A stretch of DNA of 64,000 nucleotides from Streptomyces halstedii. Lineage in GTDB: Bacteria; Actinomycetota; Actinomycetes; Streptomycetales; Streptomycetaceae. Position 1 is the stretch's first letter, and each line of letters opens with the position of its first letter. A program made the translations under genes and the position numbers. The notes below the pieces were generated by a model, which did not search any database, was not told the DNA's origin, and saw nothing but the letters and a program-made list of their open reading frames with translations. Shown in pieces: positions 17,201 through 23,651 of this stretch. Location: NCBI GenBank assembly GCA_000720535.1, contig JOAZ01000008.1, positions 310,001-374,000 of the forward strand, given 5' to 3'.

Positions 17201-17455
17201 GACGACGCGCCGCGGTCCGTCAACATCACGGCGGTCACCGGTTCCGACGACGGGACCATGAACCCGCAGTGGGCCCGCACCACCTCGGACAACGTCAACC
17301 GCACCGCCACCGTGCACCGCGTCGGCCGGGCCGGGGCGCATGTGCTGAAATTCTGGATGGTCGACCCGACGGTGATGCTGCAGAACCTCGTGGTCGACAC
17401 CGGCGGCCTCAAGCCCAGCTACCTGGGCCCGCCGGAGAGCCTCCGGCTGAGCTGA
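14255..17455 (+). CDS. Secreted GH115 xylan alpha-1,2-glucuronidase
   Basis: A 1066-residue secreted enzyme. The signal peptide is of Tat type: S10-R11-R12-S13-L14-L15 followed by a hydrophobic segment and AGA. The GH115 body shows the family phrases AFVVAGSDQRGTVFGAYDVS, GVSPWYWWDDV, KYRGFFVNDENPAL, NYLWPAVWGRAFAED and GTSHEAPMMRGIEEWNRH, then WTLYKEVQHYWDRG and VLTDDNWANIRMLP. A C-terminal beta-rich module starts near residue 880 (GYVSMEADHFHRAV), as in characterised GH115 enzymes. These release (4-O-methyl-)glucuronic acid from xylan, including from internal residues. The start at 14255 follows GGGGAGAT; the frame is open far upstream but without coding sense. Confidence 0.93.
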   Translation: MDQHTPHHTSRRSLLGAGLGITALTATPLGSLTGLTGEAGATPHGPAGTGTVRPTDPGAYISFTPRSGAFALVKSGRAVPVVVSDRDHPGVIRVAGDLRDDIERVTGVRPALAHAAPAKAREIVLLGTIGRSPLIDRLIATGKLDVSGVKGAWETSLQTVVERPLPGVDRAFVVAGSDQRGTVFGAYDVSRGIGVSPWYWWDDVVPVHRDALYVLPGRYSQGTPAVKYRGFFVNDENPALGTWAPAYFGPGKAPGHEGGFNAGFYAKVFEVMLRLKANYLWPAVWGRAFAEDDPLNHATAKAYGVVMGTSHEAPMMRGIEEWNRHAVAAVRDAEGNITTPGHDPYGGTGEWSFRRNADAVKTYWREGVRRMADEDFEGVVTLGMRGNGDVSLPDGDGIELMREIIASQRAILAEELGSETAVPQVWTLYKEVQHYWDRGLRVPDDVTVVLTDDNWANIRMLPDLGKDDRTGGYGLYYHFDYVGVGRNYKWVDTTSLPNMWDQLHQSAAYGNHGLWVTNVGDLKGNELPTQFFLDYAWNPERWPLERLPEWEEGYARQNFGEKHAEEIAAVLRTYSALQSRRKPELLNRRITLDPAKDPATDSSAVVYDDEATPFSLVDYRELERVTQDWQRLDKAAERVRRELPASAQDAWYELVGYAVRATANLYALREAEFTNLHYAPQGRALTNTLAATAEDRLADDFALARRFDHEIADGKWEGFQSQPHIGYGDVARYGPNAPWQQPELNDVAIADEIFPAVRRITLPRRAEMGVAVDGSEHWWPGGAGNGGEPELPVFSPYQSQPAQYVEVFNRGTVPFDVRIRTGASWLLADRTRGRVDTQTRVTFRVDWSRAPMGLTRVPVTVTGPGGREVVVRAVVDRPRTDRARLSGFVEANGYVSMEADHFHRAVGRGGISWRRVPGIGRTGAGMEPFPVTAPRQTPGGKGPRLEYRLSLFTTGPVTVWAYLSPRNNTLASDGLTYAVSFDDDAPRSVNITAVTGSDDGTMNPQWARTTSDNVNRTATVHRVGRAGAHVLKFWMVDPTVMLQNLVVDTGGLKPSYLGPPESLRLS

Positions 17456-17486
17456 GCCGGGCCGGCCGGAGCGGGAGGAGGAGCGG

Positions 17487-17912
17487 ATGGGCATCCGGAT
17501 CGAGGACACCGAAGGGCACGGTGTGACGCTGGAGGTGGCCCCCGGCCCCGAGGGGCCGCCGCACGGGGGTCCGTCCGGGGGCGGGCCGGTGGTCGGCATC
17601 CGGATGGAGGCCCCTTCGGGCCGCACCGGCTGGTCCTGCTCCCCGGCCGCGGCCAGGGAACTGGCCGCGGCGCTCCTCGCGGCGGCCCGGGAGGCGGAGG
17701 AGGAGCGCTCGGAGCCCGTCACCGTCCAGGCGCGCGAACTGCTTCGCGGGGACGTCCGCGACGGTGAGCGGGTGATGACGGTCGAGGCCGTCCGGACGGA
17801 CGGCGCCGACGTCCAGGTGACCTGGGCCTCGGAGGGCGGCCGCCGCACCTGGAGCCAGGTGTACGCCGCCGAGACCGCCATCAGGCTCAGGCGGAGGGCG
17901 CGGCGGGGGTAG
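17487..17912 (+). CDS. Uncharacterised 141-residue protein
   Basis: I do not recognise the family. It starts 31 nt after the GH115 stop with a very strong GGGAGGAGGAG ribosome-binding site, so it is probably co-transcribed. The N-terminal part is Gly/Pro-rich and repeats an internal pattern (GIRIEDTEGHG near residue 2, GIRMEAPSGRTG near residue 39). A helical middle follows (AAARELAAALLAAAREAEEE) and then a C-terminal beta-rich part (VMTVEAVRTDGADVQVTWASEGG) ending in Arg-rich residues. No signal peptide or membrane segment is seen; a cytoplasmic protein is likely. Confidence 0.65.
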   Translation: MGIRIEDTEGHGVTLEVAPGPEGPPHGGPSGGGPVVGIRMEAPSGRTGWSCSPAAARELAAALLAAAREAEEERSEPVTVQARELLRGDVRDGERVMTVEAVRTDGADVQVTWASEGGRRTWSQVYAAETAIRLRRRARRG

Positions 17913-17962
17913 TGGGACGGCGGAGGTGCGCGAGGAACGGGGGAGTCCCGGCCGGGAGCTAC

Positions 17963-18013
17963 TAGTACGGCGGATGTCGTAATACGGCGAATCCCGTAGT
18001 ACGGTTTTTCTCG
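17963..18013 (+). repeat. Three tandem 17-bp iterons upstream of the flavin oxidoreductase
   Basis: The units are TAGTACGGCGGATGTCG (17963-17979), TAATACGGCGAATCCCG (17980-17996) and TAGTACGGTTTTTCTCG (17997-18013), followed by a fragment TACGAG. The core TA(G/A)TACGG recurs at exactly 17-nt intervals. The array ends 74 nt before the oxidoreductase start, a position typical of a cooperative regulator site. No regulator gene is adjacent. Confidence 0.75.
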
Positions 18014-18087
18014 TACGAGTCACGGTCCGGCCCGCCCGGTCCGCGCCGTGCCCCTGCCCGTCGCACCCGAGGAAAGCGGAGCCCCCC

Positions 18088-19194
18088 GTGAGCGCGCTGT
18101 TCGAGCCCTACACCCTGCGGTCGCTGACCGTTCCCAACCGCGTCTGGATGGCACCGATGTGCCAGTACAGCGCCGAGACCTCGGGGCCGGACGCGGGCGT
18201 GCCCGGCGACTGGCACTTCGCCCACTACGCCTCCCGCGCGGCCGGCGGCACCGGCCTCGTCCTGGTCGAGGCCACGGCGGTCAGCCCGGAGGGCCGGATC
18301 AGCGCCGCCGACCTCGGCATCTGGAACGACCGTCAGACGGAGGCCTTCCGCCGCATCACCCGGTTCCTCGCCGAGCAGGGCACGGTATCCGGCATCCAGC
18401 TCGGCCACGCCGGACGCAAGGCCTCGACCGGGCGCCCCTGGCGCGGCGGGGCACCCGTCGCCCCGGCGGACCCCTCGGGAGAGGGCTGGCAGCCCGTCGC
18501 CCCGAGCCCTCTCGCGCACGACACGGGCCACACGGTCCCCACCGAGCTGACCACCGACGAGATCCAGCAGATCGTCGGCCAGTTCGCCGACGCCGCCCGC
18601 AGGGCCCTCACGGCGGGCTTCCAGGTCGCGGAGATCCACGGCGCGCACGGCTATCTGATCGGCCAGTTCCTCTCCCCGCACAGCAACCACCGCACCGACG
18701 CCTACGGCGGCTCCTTCGAGAACCGGACACGTCTCGCCCTTCAGGTCGTGGACGCGGTACGCGCCGTCTGGCCCGACGAACTGCCCCTGTTCTTCCGGAT
18801 CTCCGCCACCGACTGGCTGACCGAGAACCCCGACGACGAGCGCGAGGGCTGGACCGCCGACGACACCGTGCGGCTGGCCCGCGAGCTGCGGGCCCACGGT
18901 GTGGACCTGCTCGACGTCTCCACCGGCGGCATCGCGCCGAAGGCCCGGATCCCCGTGGGCCCGCACTACCAGGTGCCCTTCGCCGCGCGGGTCCGCGCCG
19001 AGACGGACCTCCCGGTGGCCACCGTCGGGCTGATCACCGACCCCGTGCAGGCGGAGAAGATACTCACCGAGGGCCAGGCCGACGCCGTCCTGCTCGGCCG
19101 GGAACTGCTGCGCGACCCCTACTTCGCCCGCAACGCGGCGCGCGCGCTGGCCGGCGAGGTCGCGGCACCGAAGCCGTACGGGTACGCGATCTGA
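18088..19194 (+). CDS. NADH:flavin oxidoreductase, Old Yellow Enzyme family (YqjM-like)
   Basis: A 368-residue FMN-dependent ene-reductase of the classical-bacterial (YqjM) subclass. The thermophilic-like/YqjM cysteine that tunes the flavin lies in APMCQYS (C25). FMN- and substrate-binding residues are in IQLGHAGRKAS and in EIHGAHGYLIGQFLSP, where the two His of the H-x-x-H motif hold the ligand, and then DAYGGSFENR. It probably reduces activated double bonds such as enones or quinones in stress defence; the natural substrate is unknown for the family. It uses a GTG start about nine bases after a GAGGAAAG-like site and is preceded by the 17-bp iterons. Confidence 0.93.
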   Translation: MSALFEPYTLRSLTVPNRVWMAPMCQYSAETSGPDAGVPGDWHFAHYASRAAGGTGLVLVEATAVSPEGRISAADLGIWNDRQTEAFRRITRFLAEQGTVSGIQLGHAGRKASTGRPWRGGAPVAPADPSGEGWQPVAPSPLAHDTGHTVPTELTTDEIQQIVGQFADAARRALTAGFQVAEIHGAHGYLIGQFLSPHSNHRTDAYGGSFENRTRLALQVVDAVRAVWPDELPLFFRISATDWLTENPDDEREGWTADDTVRLARELRAHGVDLLDVSTGGIAPKARIPVGPHYQVPFAARVRAETDLPVATVGLITDPVQAEKILTEGQADAVLLGRELLRDPYFARNAARALAGEVAAPKPYGYAI

Positions 19195-19250
19195 CCCGGC
19201 GCCCGCGGGGACGCCGCCGTCCGGCGGCCGCCCGGCGCGGGTGCGCGGCC

Positions 19251-19312
19251 CGGACGACGCTGCCCGTGGGGTCACGCCGTCCGGACGACGGTGCCCGTGG
19301 GGTCACGCGGTC
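19251..19312. repeat. 31-bp tandem duplication
   Basis: The unit at 19251-19281 is repeated at 19282-19312 with 29 of 31 bases identical. It lies in the 182-nt gap between the flavin oxidoreductase and methyltransferase genes. No function is evident. Confidence 0.75.
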
Positions 19313-19376
19313 CGGGCCGCCGTCCGGCGCGGGGCGTGCTCCGGTCCGGCGACGCCCGGCCGGTACGCTGACGGCG

Positions 19377-20198
19377 ATGTCCACTCCTCACGGGCCCACC
19401 CTGCGCGAACTGGCCGTCCAGGCGCTCTCCTCCACGATGCGCGGGTACGACCTGCTCGCCCCGAAGTTCGACCTGACCCCCTACCGGACGCCGGACCGGG
19501 TGCTCGACGCCGTCGCCCGCGCGGTGCGGCCGCTCGGCCCGTTCGACAGCGGGCTGGACGTCTGCTGCGGCACCGGGGCCGGTGCGGGTGTCCTGCGCGG
19601 GCTGTGCCGGAGGCGGGTCACCGGTGTCGACTTCAGCGCCGGGATGCTCGCCGTGGCGCGGGCCGCCCACGCGGACGGCGGAGGCGGCCCCGCCGTGGAC
19701 TGGGTCCGCGCCGACGCGCGGGCGCTGCCCTTCGGCCCCGTCTTCGACCTGGCGCTGAGCCTCGGGGCGTTCGGGCACTTCCTGCCCCGGGAGCGGCCCG
19801 GCCTGTTCGCCCAGGTGCACGCCTCGCTGCGGCCGGGCGGCAGCTTCGTCTTCCCGGTCGGCGCGCCGCCCGAGGCCGGTTCGCGGGCGTACTGGGCGAT
19901 GCTCGGATTCGACGGTGCCATGCGGGTGCGCAACGCGCTGTGGCGCCCGAGGTTCATCATGTACTACCGCACGTTTCCGCTGGCCGGGGTGGTGGACGAC
20001 CTCGTGGCGGCCGGTTTCGGGGTGCGGCTGCTGCCGCTGGAGGAGCTCGGGCGGCGGGCGGACGGCAGTCCCCGGGCCCGGCTGGTGGTCGCGACCCGGG
20101 CCCGGCGCCGCGACCGGAAGGCCGACCGGCCCACGGCGACCGGAGCGTACGACACCTCTCGTACCATGGAGAGCCAGGACGAAAGGGAGCCACCGTGA
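19377..20198 (+). CDS. Class I SAM-dependent methyltransferase
   Basis: A 273-residue Rossmann methyltransferase. Motif I is LDVCCGTGAGAGVL (near residue 61), followed by VTGVDFSAGML (motif II), an ADARALPF acidic loop and SLGAFGHFLP. This matches the Methyltransf_11/25 small-molecule group. The last 25 residues after the catalytic fold (TATGAYDTSRTMESQDE) look unstructured and are encoded by DNA that also carries an inverted repeat and the ribosome-binding site of the ArsR gene, which overlaps by GTGA. The real substrate is unknown. Confidence 0.85.
   Translation: MSTPHGPTLRELAVQALSSTMRGYDLLAPKFDLTPYRTPDRVLDAVARAVRPLGPFDSGLDVCCGTGAGAGVLRGLCRRRVTGVDFSAGMLAVARAAHADGGGGPAVDWVRADARALPFGPVFDLALSLGAFGHFLPRERPGLFAQVHASLRPGGSFVFPVGAPPEAGSRAYWAMLGFDGAMRVRNALWRPRFIMYYRTFPLAGVVDDLVAAGFGVRLLPLEELGRRADGSPRARLVVATRARRRDRKADRPTATGAYDTSRTMESQDEREPP
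20147..20164 (+). promoter_or_regulatory. Inverted repeat GTACGA-N6-TCGTAC before the ArsR gene
   Basis: GTACGA (20147-20152) and TCGTAC (20159-20164) form a perfect 6-bp inverted repeat 31 nt before the ArsR-type start, inside the 3' end of the methyltransferase frame. CTCTC/GAGAG at 20156-20160 and 20169-20173 makes an overlapping second dyad. It is a candidate self-operator for the ArsR protein. Confidence 0.45.
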
Positions 20199-20539
20199 CG
20201 CCGAACGCCCGCGCGCTCGCGCATCCCCCGCGCGAGGAGATCCGCGTCGAGGGTGTGCTCCACGCGCTCTCCGACCCGGTCCGGCTGCGGATCGTGCGAC
20301 GGCTCGCGGGCGCGGGGGACGAACTGGCCTGCTCCCACTTCGACCTCCCGGTGTCCAAGTCCACCACCACGCACCACTTCCGGGTGCTCCGGGAGAGCGG
20401 GGTCATCCGGCAGATCTACCGGGGCACGGCGAAGATGAGCGTGCTGCGGTCCGAGGACCTGGACGACCTCTTCCCGGGGCTGCTGGACAGCGTGCTGGCC
20501 GCGGCCCGCCTCCAGGCGGAACGCCTCGGCGAGGGCTGA
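20195..20539 (+). CDS. ArsR-family winged-helix repressor
   Basis: A 114-residue helix-turn-helix protein (VLHALSDPVRLRIVRRLAGA; SKSTTTHHFRVLRESGVIRQ is the recognition region; YRGTAKMSVLR the wing). There is no CxC metal motif of ArsR/SmtB. The single Cys in LACSHFD (around residue 45) fits the non-metal group that often controls oxidoreductases, exporters or methyltransferases. The GTG start overlaps the methyltransferase stop (GTGA), and AAAGGGAG precedes it. I infer control of its own operon. Confidence 0.9.
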   Translation: MTPNARALAHPPREEIRVEGVLHALSDPVRLRIVRRLAGAGDELACSHFDLPVSKSTTTHHFRVLRESGVIRQIYRGTAKMSVLRSEDLDDLFPGLLDSVLAAARLQAERLGEG

Positions 20540-20572
20540 CCCCGCCGCGGCCCCCGTCCGCCGCCGTCCCCT

Positions 20573-20643
20573 CCGTGCCCGGTCCCTTCCGTGCCCGGTC
20601 CCTTCCGTGCCCGGTCCCTTCCGTGCCCGGTCCCTTCCGTGCC
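20573..20643. repeat. Four and a half copies of a 16-bp tandem repeat
   Basis: CCGTGCCCGGTCCCTT is repeated exactly at 20573, 20589, 20605 and 20621, plus seven bases of a fifth copy. The copies are identical, which suggests recent slippage. The array fills the space between the convergent ends of the ArsR and DUF305 genes and may act as a spacer or terminator region. There is no spacer variation, so it is not a CRISPR. Confidence 0.9.
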
Positions 20644-20653
20644 TGCCGGACGG

Positions 20654-21316
20654 TCAGGTCAGCAGGGTGCGCATCCGGCCGATCTCCACGGTCTGCTGGG
20701 CGATCACGTCGTCGGCCATCTCCTCGATCAGCACGTTGTTGCCGTGGGACAGGGCCTCGGTGGCCATGGTGATCGCTCCCTGGTGATGGGTGATCATCAG
20801 GGTGAGGAACAACTGGTCGAACTCCTTGCCGCGGGACGCCCGCAACTCCTTCAGCTGGGCCTCGGTCGCCATCCCGGCCATGGCGGAGTGGTCGTGCGGC
20901 TCCGGGGCGCGCCCGTCGCCGCCGTTGTTGGTCAGCCAGCCCTCCATGGCACCGATCTCCGGCCGCTGGCCCGCCGCGATCCGCTCCGCCAGCCGCTTCA
21001 CGGGCGTGGAGGAGGCGCGCTCCGGCACGAGTGAGGTCATGACGACCGCCTGCTCGTGGTGCTCGATCATCATCCGCGCGTACCGGAAGTCGGCGGAGTT
21101 GGGGGTGTCGTCCCCGGCGGCCTTCACCGCCTCGGCGGGGGAGAGGGTCCTGGCCGGCTCGCCCGGTCTGCCCGGCGCCACCACCGCGGGGCCCGTGGCC
21201 TTCGAGGCCGCCTCGTCACCGCCGTCCGCGTCGCAGCCCCCGAGGGCAAGGGCGGCGACCACGAGCGTCCCGAGCGCGGCCGCACGCCCACGCGCCATGT
21301 GACGGGCTATCAACAC
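20654..21316 (-). CDS. DUF305-family lipoprotein
   Basis: About 220 residues. An N-terminal signal peptide ends in the lipobox LGG/C (Cys28 from this start), so the protein should be anchored outside the membrane. The two ferritin-like DUF305 helix motifs are clear: MMIEHHEQAVVMT in the first half and MITHHQGAITMA in the second, each with paired His that could bind metal. A His/Met-containing linker (PHDHSAMAGMA) lies between. AGGAGG sits five bases before a GTG at 21316; a TTG follows at 21313, and the ATG at 21298 is too far from this site (23 nt). It is divergent from the LVIVD-repeat gene. DUF305 proteins often occur with copper genes; function is not proven. Confidence 0.88.
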   Translation of the reverse strand: MLIARHMARGRAAALGTLVVAALALGGCDADGGDEAASKATGPAVVAPGRPGEPARTLSPAEAVKAAGDDTPNSADFRYARMMIEHHEQAVVMTSLVPERASSTPVKRLAERIAAGQRPEIGAMEGWLTNNGGDGRAPEPHDHSAMAGMATEAQLKELRASRGKEFDQLFLTLMITHHQGAITMATEALSHGNNVLIEEMADDVIAQQTVEIGRMRTLLT

Positions 21317-21491
21317 ATCGACCTCCTGAGCCACTTGGTGTGTCGCAGACCGTCCTAACACCTTCCACAGGGCGCCGACCGGAAACTTTTGTTACGTCTG
21401 TGTTGCCACCTGTTGGTGTGTACATGATGCGAGCGATACTGCCGGGGTCCAGCAACCGTTCACCCGCGGACGGACACAAGGGAGGACAACA

Positions 21492-22982
21492 GTGACCTCG
21501 TTGCACACCACCAGCGTGCGGCGCAGACGCCTCGGAGTGGCGGCAGCCGCTGCCGGGCTCATCGCCACGCTGTTCACGGCCGGACCCGCGGCCGCGACGC
21601 CCGATCCCGGCGACACCGCCACCACCGGCGTCTCCGTGAGCCGGCAGGCCGAAGCGGCGGCGGAGGCGGCCATCAGAAGCGGCGAGGTGCCGGGTGTGGA
21701 CGAGATCGTCCACAGCGACAACATCGAGCACCTCACCAACGTCCCCAAGGACGCGCTGCAAGGGCTCAACACGGACATCGCGTTCCAGGGGAACTACGCC
21801 TACGCCGGCAACTACGACGGCTTCCGGATCTTCGACATCAGCAACCCGAAGAAGCCGAAGACCGTCGCGCAGGTGCTCTGCCCCGGTTCGCAGAACGACA
21901 TCTCCGTCTCGGGCAACCTGCTGTTCCTGTCCACGGACTCCTCGCGCAGCGACGACTCCTGCTCCAGCACCACCCAGCCCGCCACGGAGAAGTCCTCCTG
22001 GGAGGGCATGAAGGTCTTCGACATCAGCGACAAGCGGCACCCCGAGTACGTCGCCGCCGTCGAGACCGCGTGCGGTTCGCACACCCACACGATCATCCCG
22101 AAGCGCTCGGACGTGTACATCTACGTCTCCTCGTACGCCCCGAACGCGGCCTTCCCGGACTGCCAGCCGCCGCACGACGGGATCTCCGTCATCAAGGTGC
22201 CGCGCAAGGCGCCGGAGAAGTCCCGGGTCGTGAACTTCCCGGTCCTCTTCCCGGACGGCGGGAACCCCGGCGCGCCGACCAACCCCGGGGTGTCGCAGAC
22301 CACCGGCTGCCACGACATCACGGTGCTGCCGTCGAAGGACCTGGCGGCGGGAGCCTGCATGGGCGACGGGATCCTGTTCTCCGTCAAGGACCCGGAACAC
22401 CCGAAGGTCATCGACCGCGTCCAGGACAACGTGAACTTCGCGTTCTGGCACTCCGCGACCTTCAACCAGACGGCCGACAAGGTCGTCTTCACCGATGAGC
22501 TCGGCGGCGGCGGCGCGGCCACCTGCAACGACGAGGTCGGTCCGAACCGGGGTGCGGACGGCATCTACGACATCAAGGGCCGGGGCGACCACCGCAAGCT
22601 CGTCTTCCGCAGCTACTTCAAGATCGACCGCCCGCAGGCCGAGACCGAGGTCTGCGTCGCGCACAACGGATCGCTCATCCCGGTGAAGGGCAAGGACCTG
22701 ATGGTCCAGGCCTGGTACCAGGGCGGGGTCTCCGTATGGGACTTCACCAACTCCTCCAAGCCGAAGGAGATCGCCTACTTCGAGCGCGGCCCGGTCTCCA
22801 CGGACGCGGTCACCACGGCCGGCCCCTGGTCGGCGTACTACTACAACGGCTACATCTACTCCAACGACATCGCCAAGGGCCTCGACGTCCTGAAACTGAA
22901 CGACCGGCGTACGGACCCGGCGAAGAAGGTGCGGCTGACGGAGCTCAACGTGCAGACGCAGCCGGAGTACTTCGGCCGCTGA
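21492..22982 (+). CDS. Secreted LVIVD-repeat beta-propeller protein
   Basis: A 496-residue protein with an Arg-rich signal peptide (VRRRRLG then a hydrophobic run, cleavage near residues 34-36 at PAAAT). The mature part repeats the LVIVD-type blade: GFRIFDISNPKKPK, MKVFDISDKRHPE, ILFSVKDPEHPK, VSVWDFTNSSKPKE and GLDVLKLND. Several Cys (LCPGSQND, ETACGSHTHT, FPDCQPP, TTGCHDIT) suggest disulfides, and a GSHTHT stretch could hold metal. The role is unknown; exported propeller scaffolds or lyases are possible. The GTG start follows GGGAGGAC. The divergent DUF305 partner suggests a shared extracellular task. Confidence 0.88.
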   Translation: MTSLHTTSVRRRRLGVAAAAAGLIATLFTAGPAAATPDPGDTATTGVSVSRQAEAAAEAAIRSGEVPGVDEIVHSDNIEHLTNVPKDALQGLNTDIAFQGNYAYAGNYDGFRIFDISNPKKPKTVAQVLCPGSQNDISVSGNLLFLSTDSSRSDDSCSSTTQPATEKSSWEGMKVFDISDKRHPEYVAAVETACGSHTHTIIPKRSDVYIYVSSYAPNAAFPDCQPPHDGISVIKVPRKAPEKSRVVNFPVLFPDGGNPGAPTNPGVSQTTGCHDITVLPSKDLAAGACMGDGILFSVKDPEHPKVIDRVQDNVNFAFWHSATFNQTADKVVFTDELGGGGAATCNDEVGPNRGADGIYDIKGRGDHRKLVFRSYFKIDRPQAETEVCVAHNGSLIPVKGKDLMVQAWYQGGVSVWDFTNSSKPKEIAYFERGPVSTDAVTTAGPWSAYYYNGYIYSNDIAKGLDVLKLNDRRTDPAKKVRLTELNVQTQPEYFGR

Positions 22983-23013
22983 CCGCCCCCGCGACCGCGA
23001 TCCGGAGGAGAAA

Positions 23014-23053
23014 AGGTGTCCCGTCGAGCGGCCTCCCGCCCGGCGGGACACCT
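23014..23053 (+). terminator. Hairpin after the LVIVD gene
   Basis: AGGTGTCCCG (23014-23023) and CGGGACACCT (23044-23053) are perfect complements with a 20-nt GC-rich loop, 32 nt behind the stop codon. Confidence 0.65.
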
Positions 23054-23056
23054 GTG

Positions 23057-23098
23057 CCGGTACGGGCGCGCCACCCTTCCCGGTACGGGCGCGCCACC
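23057..23098. repeat. 19-bp direct repeat
   Basis: CCGGTACGGGCGCGCCACC occurs at 23057-23075 and again, identical, at 23080-23098, in the gap between the LVIVD gene and the small minus-strand gene. No function is evident. Confidence 0.75.
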
Positions 23099-23155
23099 GG
23101 CCGGTCTCCGCCCGTCCGGAGAGGCCTCGGCCGGGTCCCGGCCCGGAAGCGCCCC

Positions 23156-23332
23156 TCAGCCGGTCTCGGCCCCGGCGTCCGGCCGTACGGTGGTACCGGC
23201 CGCCGCGGACCATTCCACCAGCAGCCGCTGGTACTCCCTCTCGTCCTCCGGGGACAGCAGACCGCCCGAGCGCTGCCACAGTTCGCGGATCTCTTCATTG
23301 ACCACGGAGGCGGGGCGCACGGGAACGGACAT
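23156..23332 (-). CDS. Small conserved-looking acidic protein
   Basis: A 58-residue frame beginning MSVPVRPASVVNEEIRELW, with a compact helical pattern (VNEEIRELWQRS, then LSPEDEREYQRLLVEWSAA) and an Ala/Gly tail. I recognise no family name, but the amphipathic helix-turn-helix-like content and codon bias look real rather than antisense noise. An ATG at 23350 would add six residues, but its GGAGG is only one base away, so I prefer 23332. The role is unknown. Confidence 0.5.
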   Translation of the reverse strand: MSVPVRPASVVNEEIRELWQRSGGLLSPEDEREYQRLLVEWSAAAGTTVRPDAGAETG

Positions 23333-23651
23333 GTTCGGGTACGGGGACATGCCTCCAGGCTAAGGCCGGACACGGCTTCCCGCGCCGTCCGGAGACGGGA
23401 GATCTCTCACATCTCCTCCCGGAATCCTTCACGTCTCGCGCGGAACCCGCACGGAGCGAACTGCGTCCGTCGGCCGCCCCGCCACAGGACGACCACCGCC
23501 ACCGTGACCAGGAACGGCGGGGGAGCGGGACGGCTGGACGGCGGGACGGCGCCGTACACGCGAAGCCGGTACGCGGCGCCGGGCGGTCGTCGGCAGCCGG
23601 AAGGGGCGGAGGGGACCGCATGGGCGGCGATTCGCGCCGACACCCCCGCCG
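23333..23651. other. Non-coding stretch of about 320 nt
   Basis: It lies between the small gene and the end of the M56 peptidase gene. Third-position GC bias drops and I find no convincing frame; a 78-codon minus-strand frame at 23407-23643 has an Arg/Pro-rich, unlikely composition. No repeat or clear hairpin was seen. Confidence 0.5.

Noticed and set aside
13949-17881. A 1310-codon minus-strand frame opposite the GH115 gene
   Set aside because: Antisense shadow; it has no domain pattern and the plus strand encodes a well-recognised enzyme.
20573-20643. Possible CRISPR array
   Set aside because: The unit is 16 bp with no spacers between the copies; it is a simple tandem repeat and no cas gene is present.
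23407-23643. 78-codon minus-strand frame after the M56 gene
   Set aside because: Arg/Pro-rich, no ribosome-binding site, no recognisable pattern.
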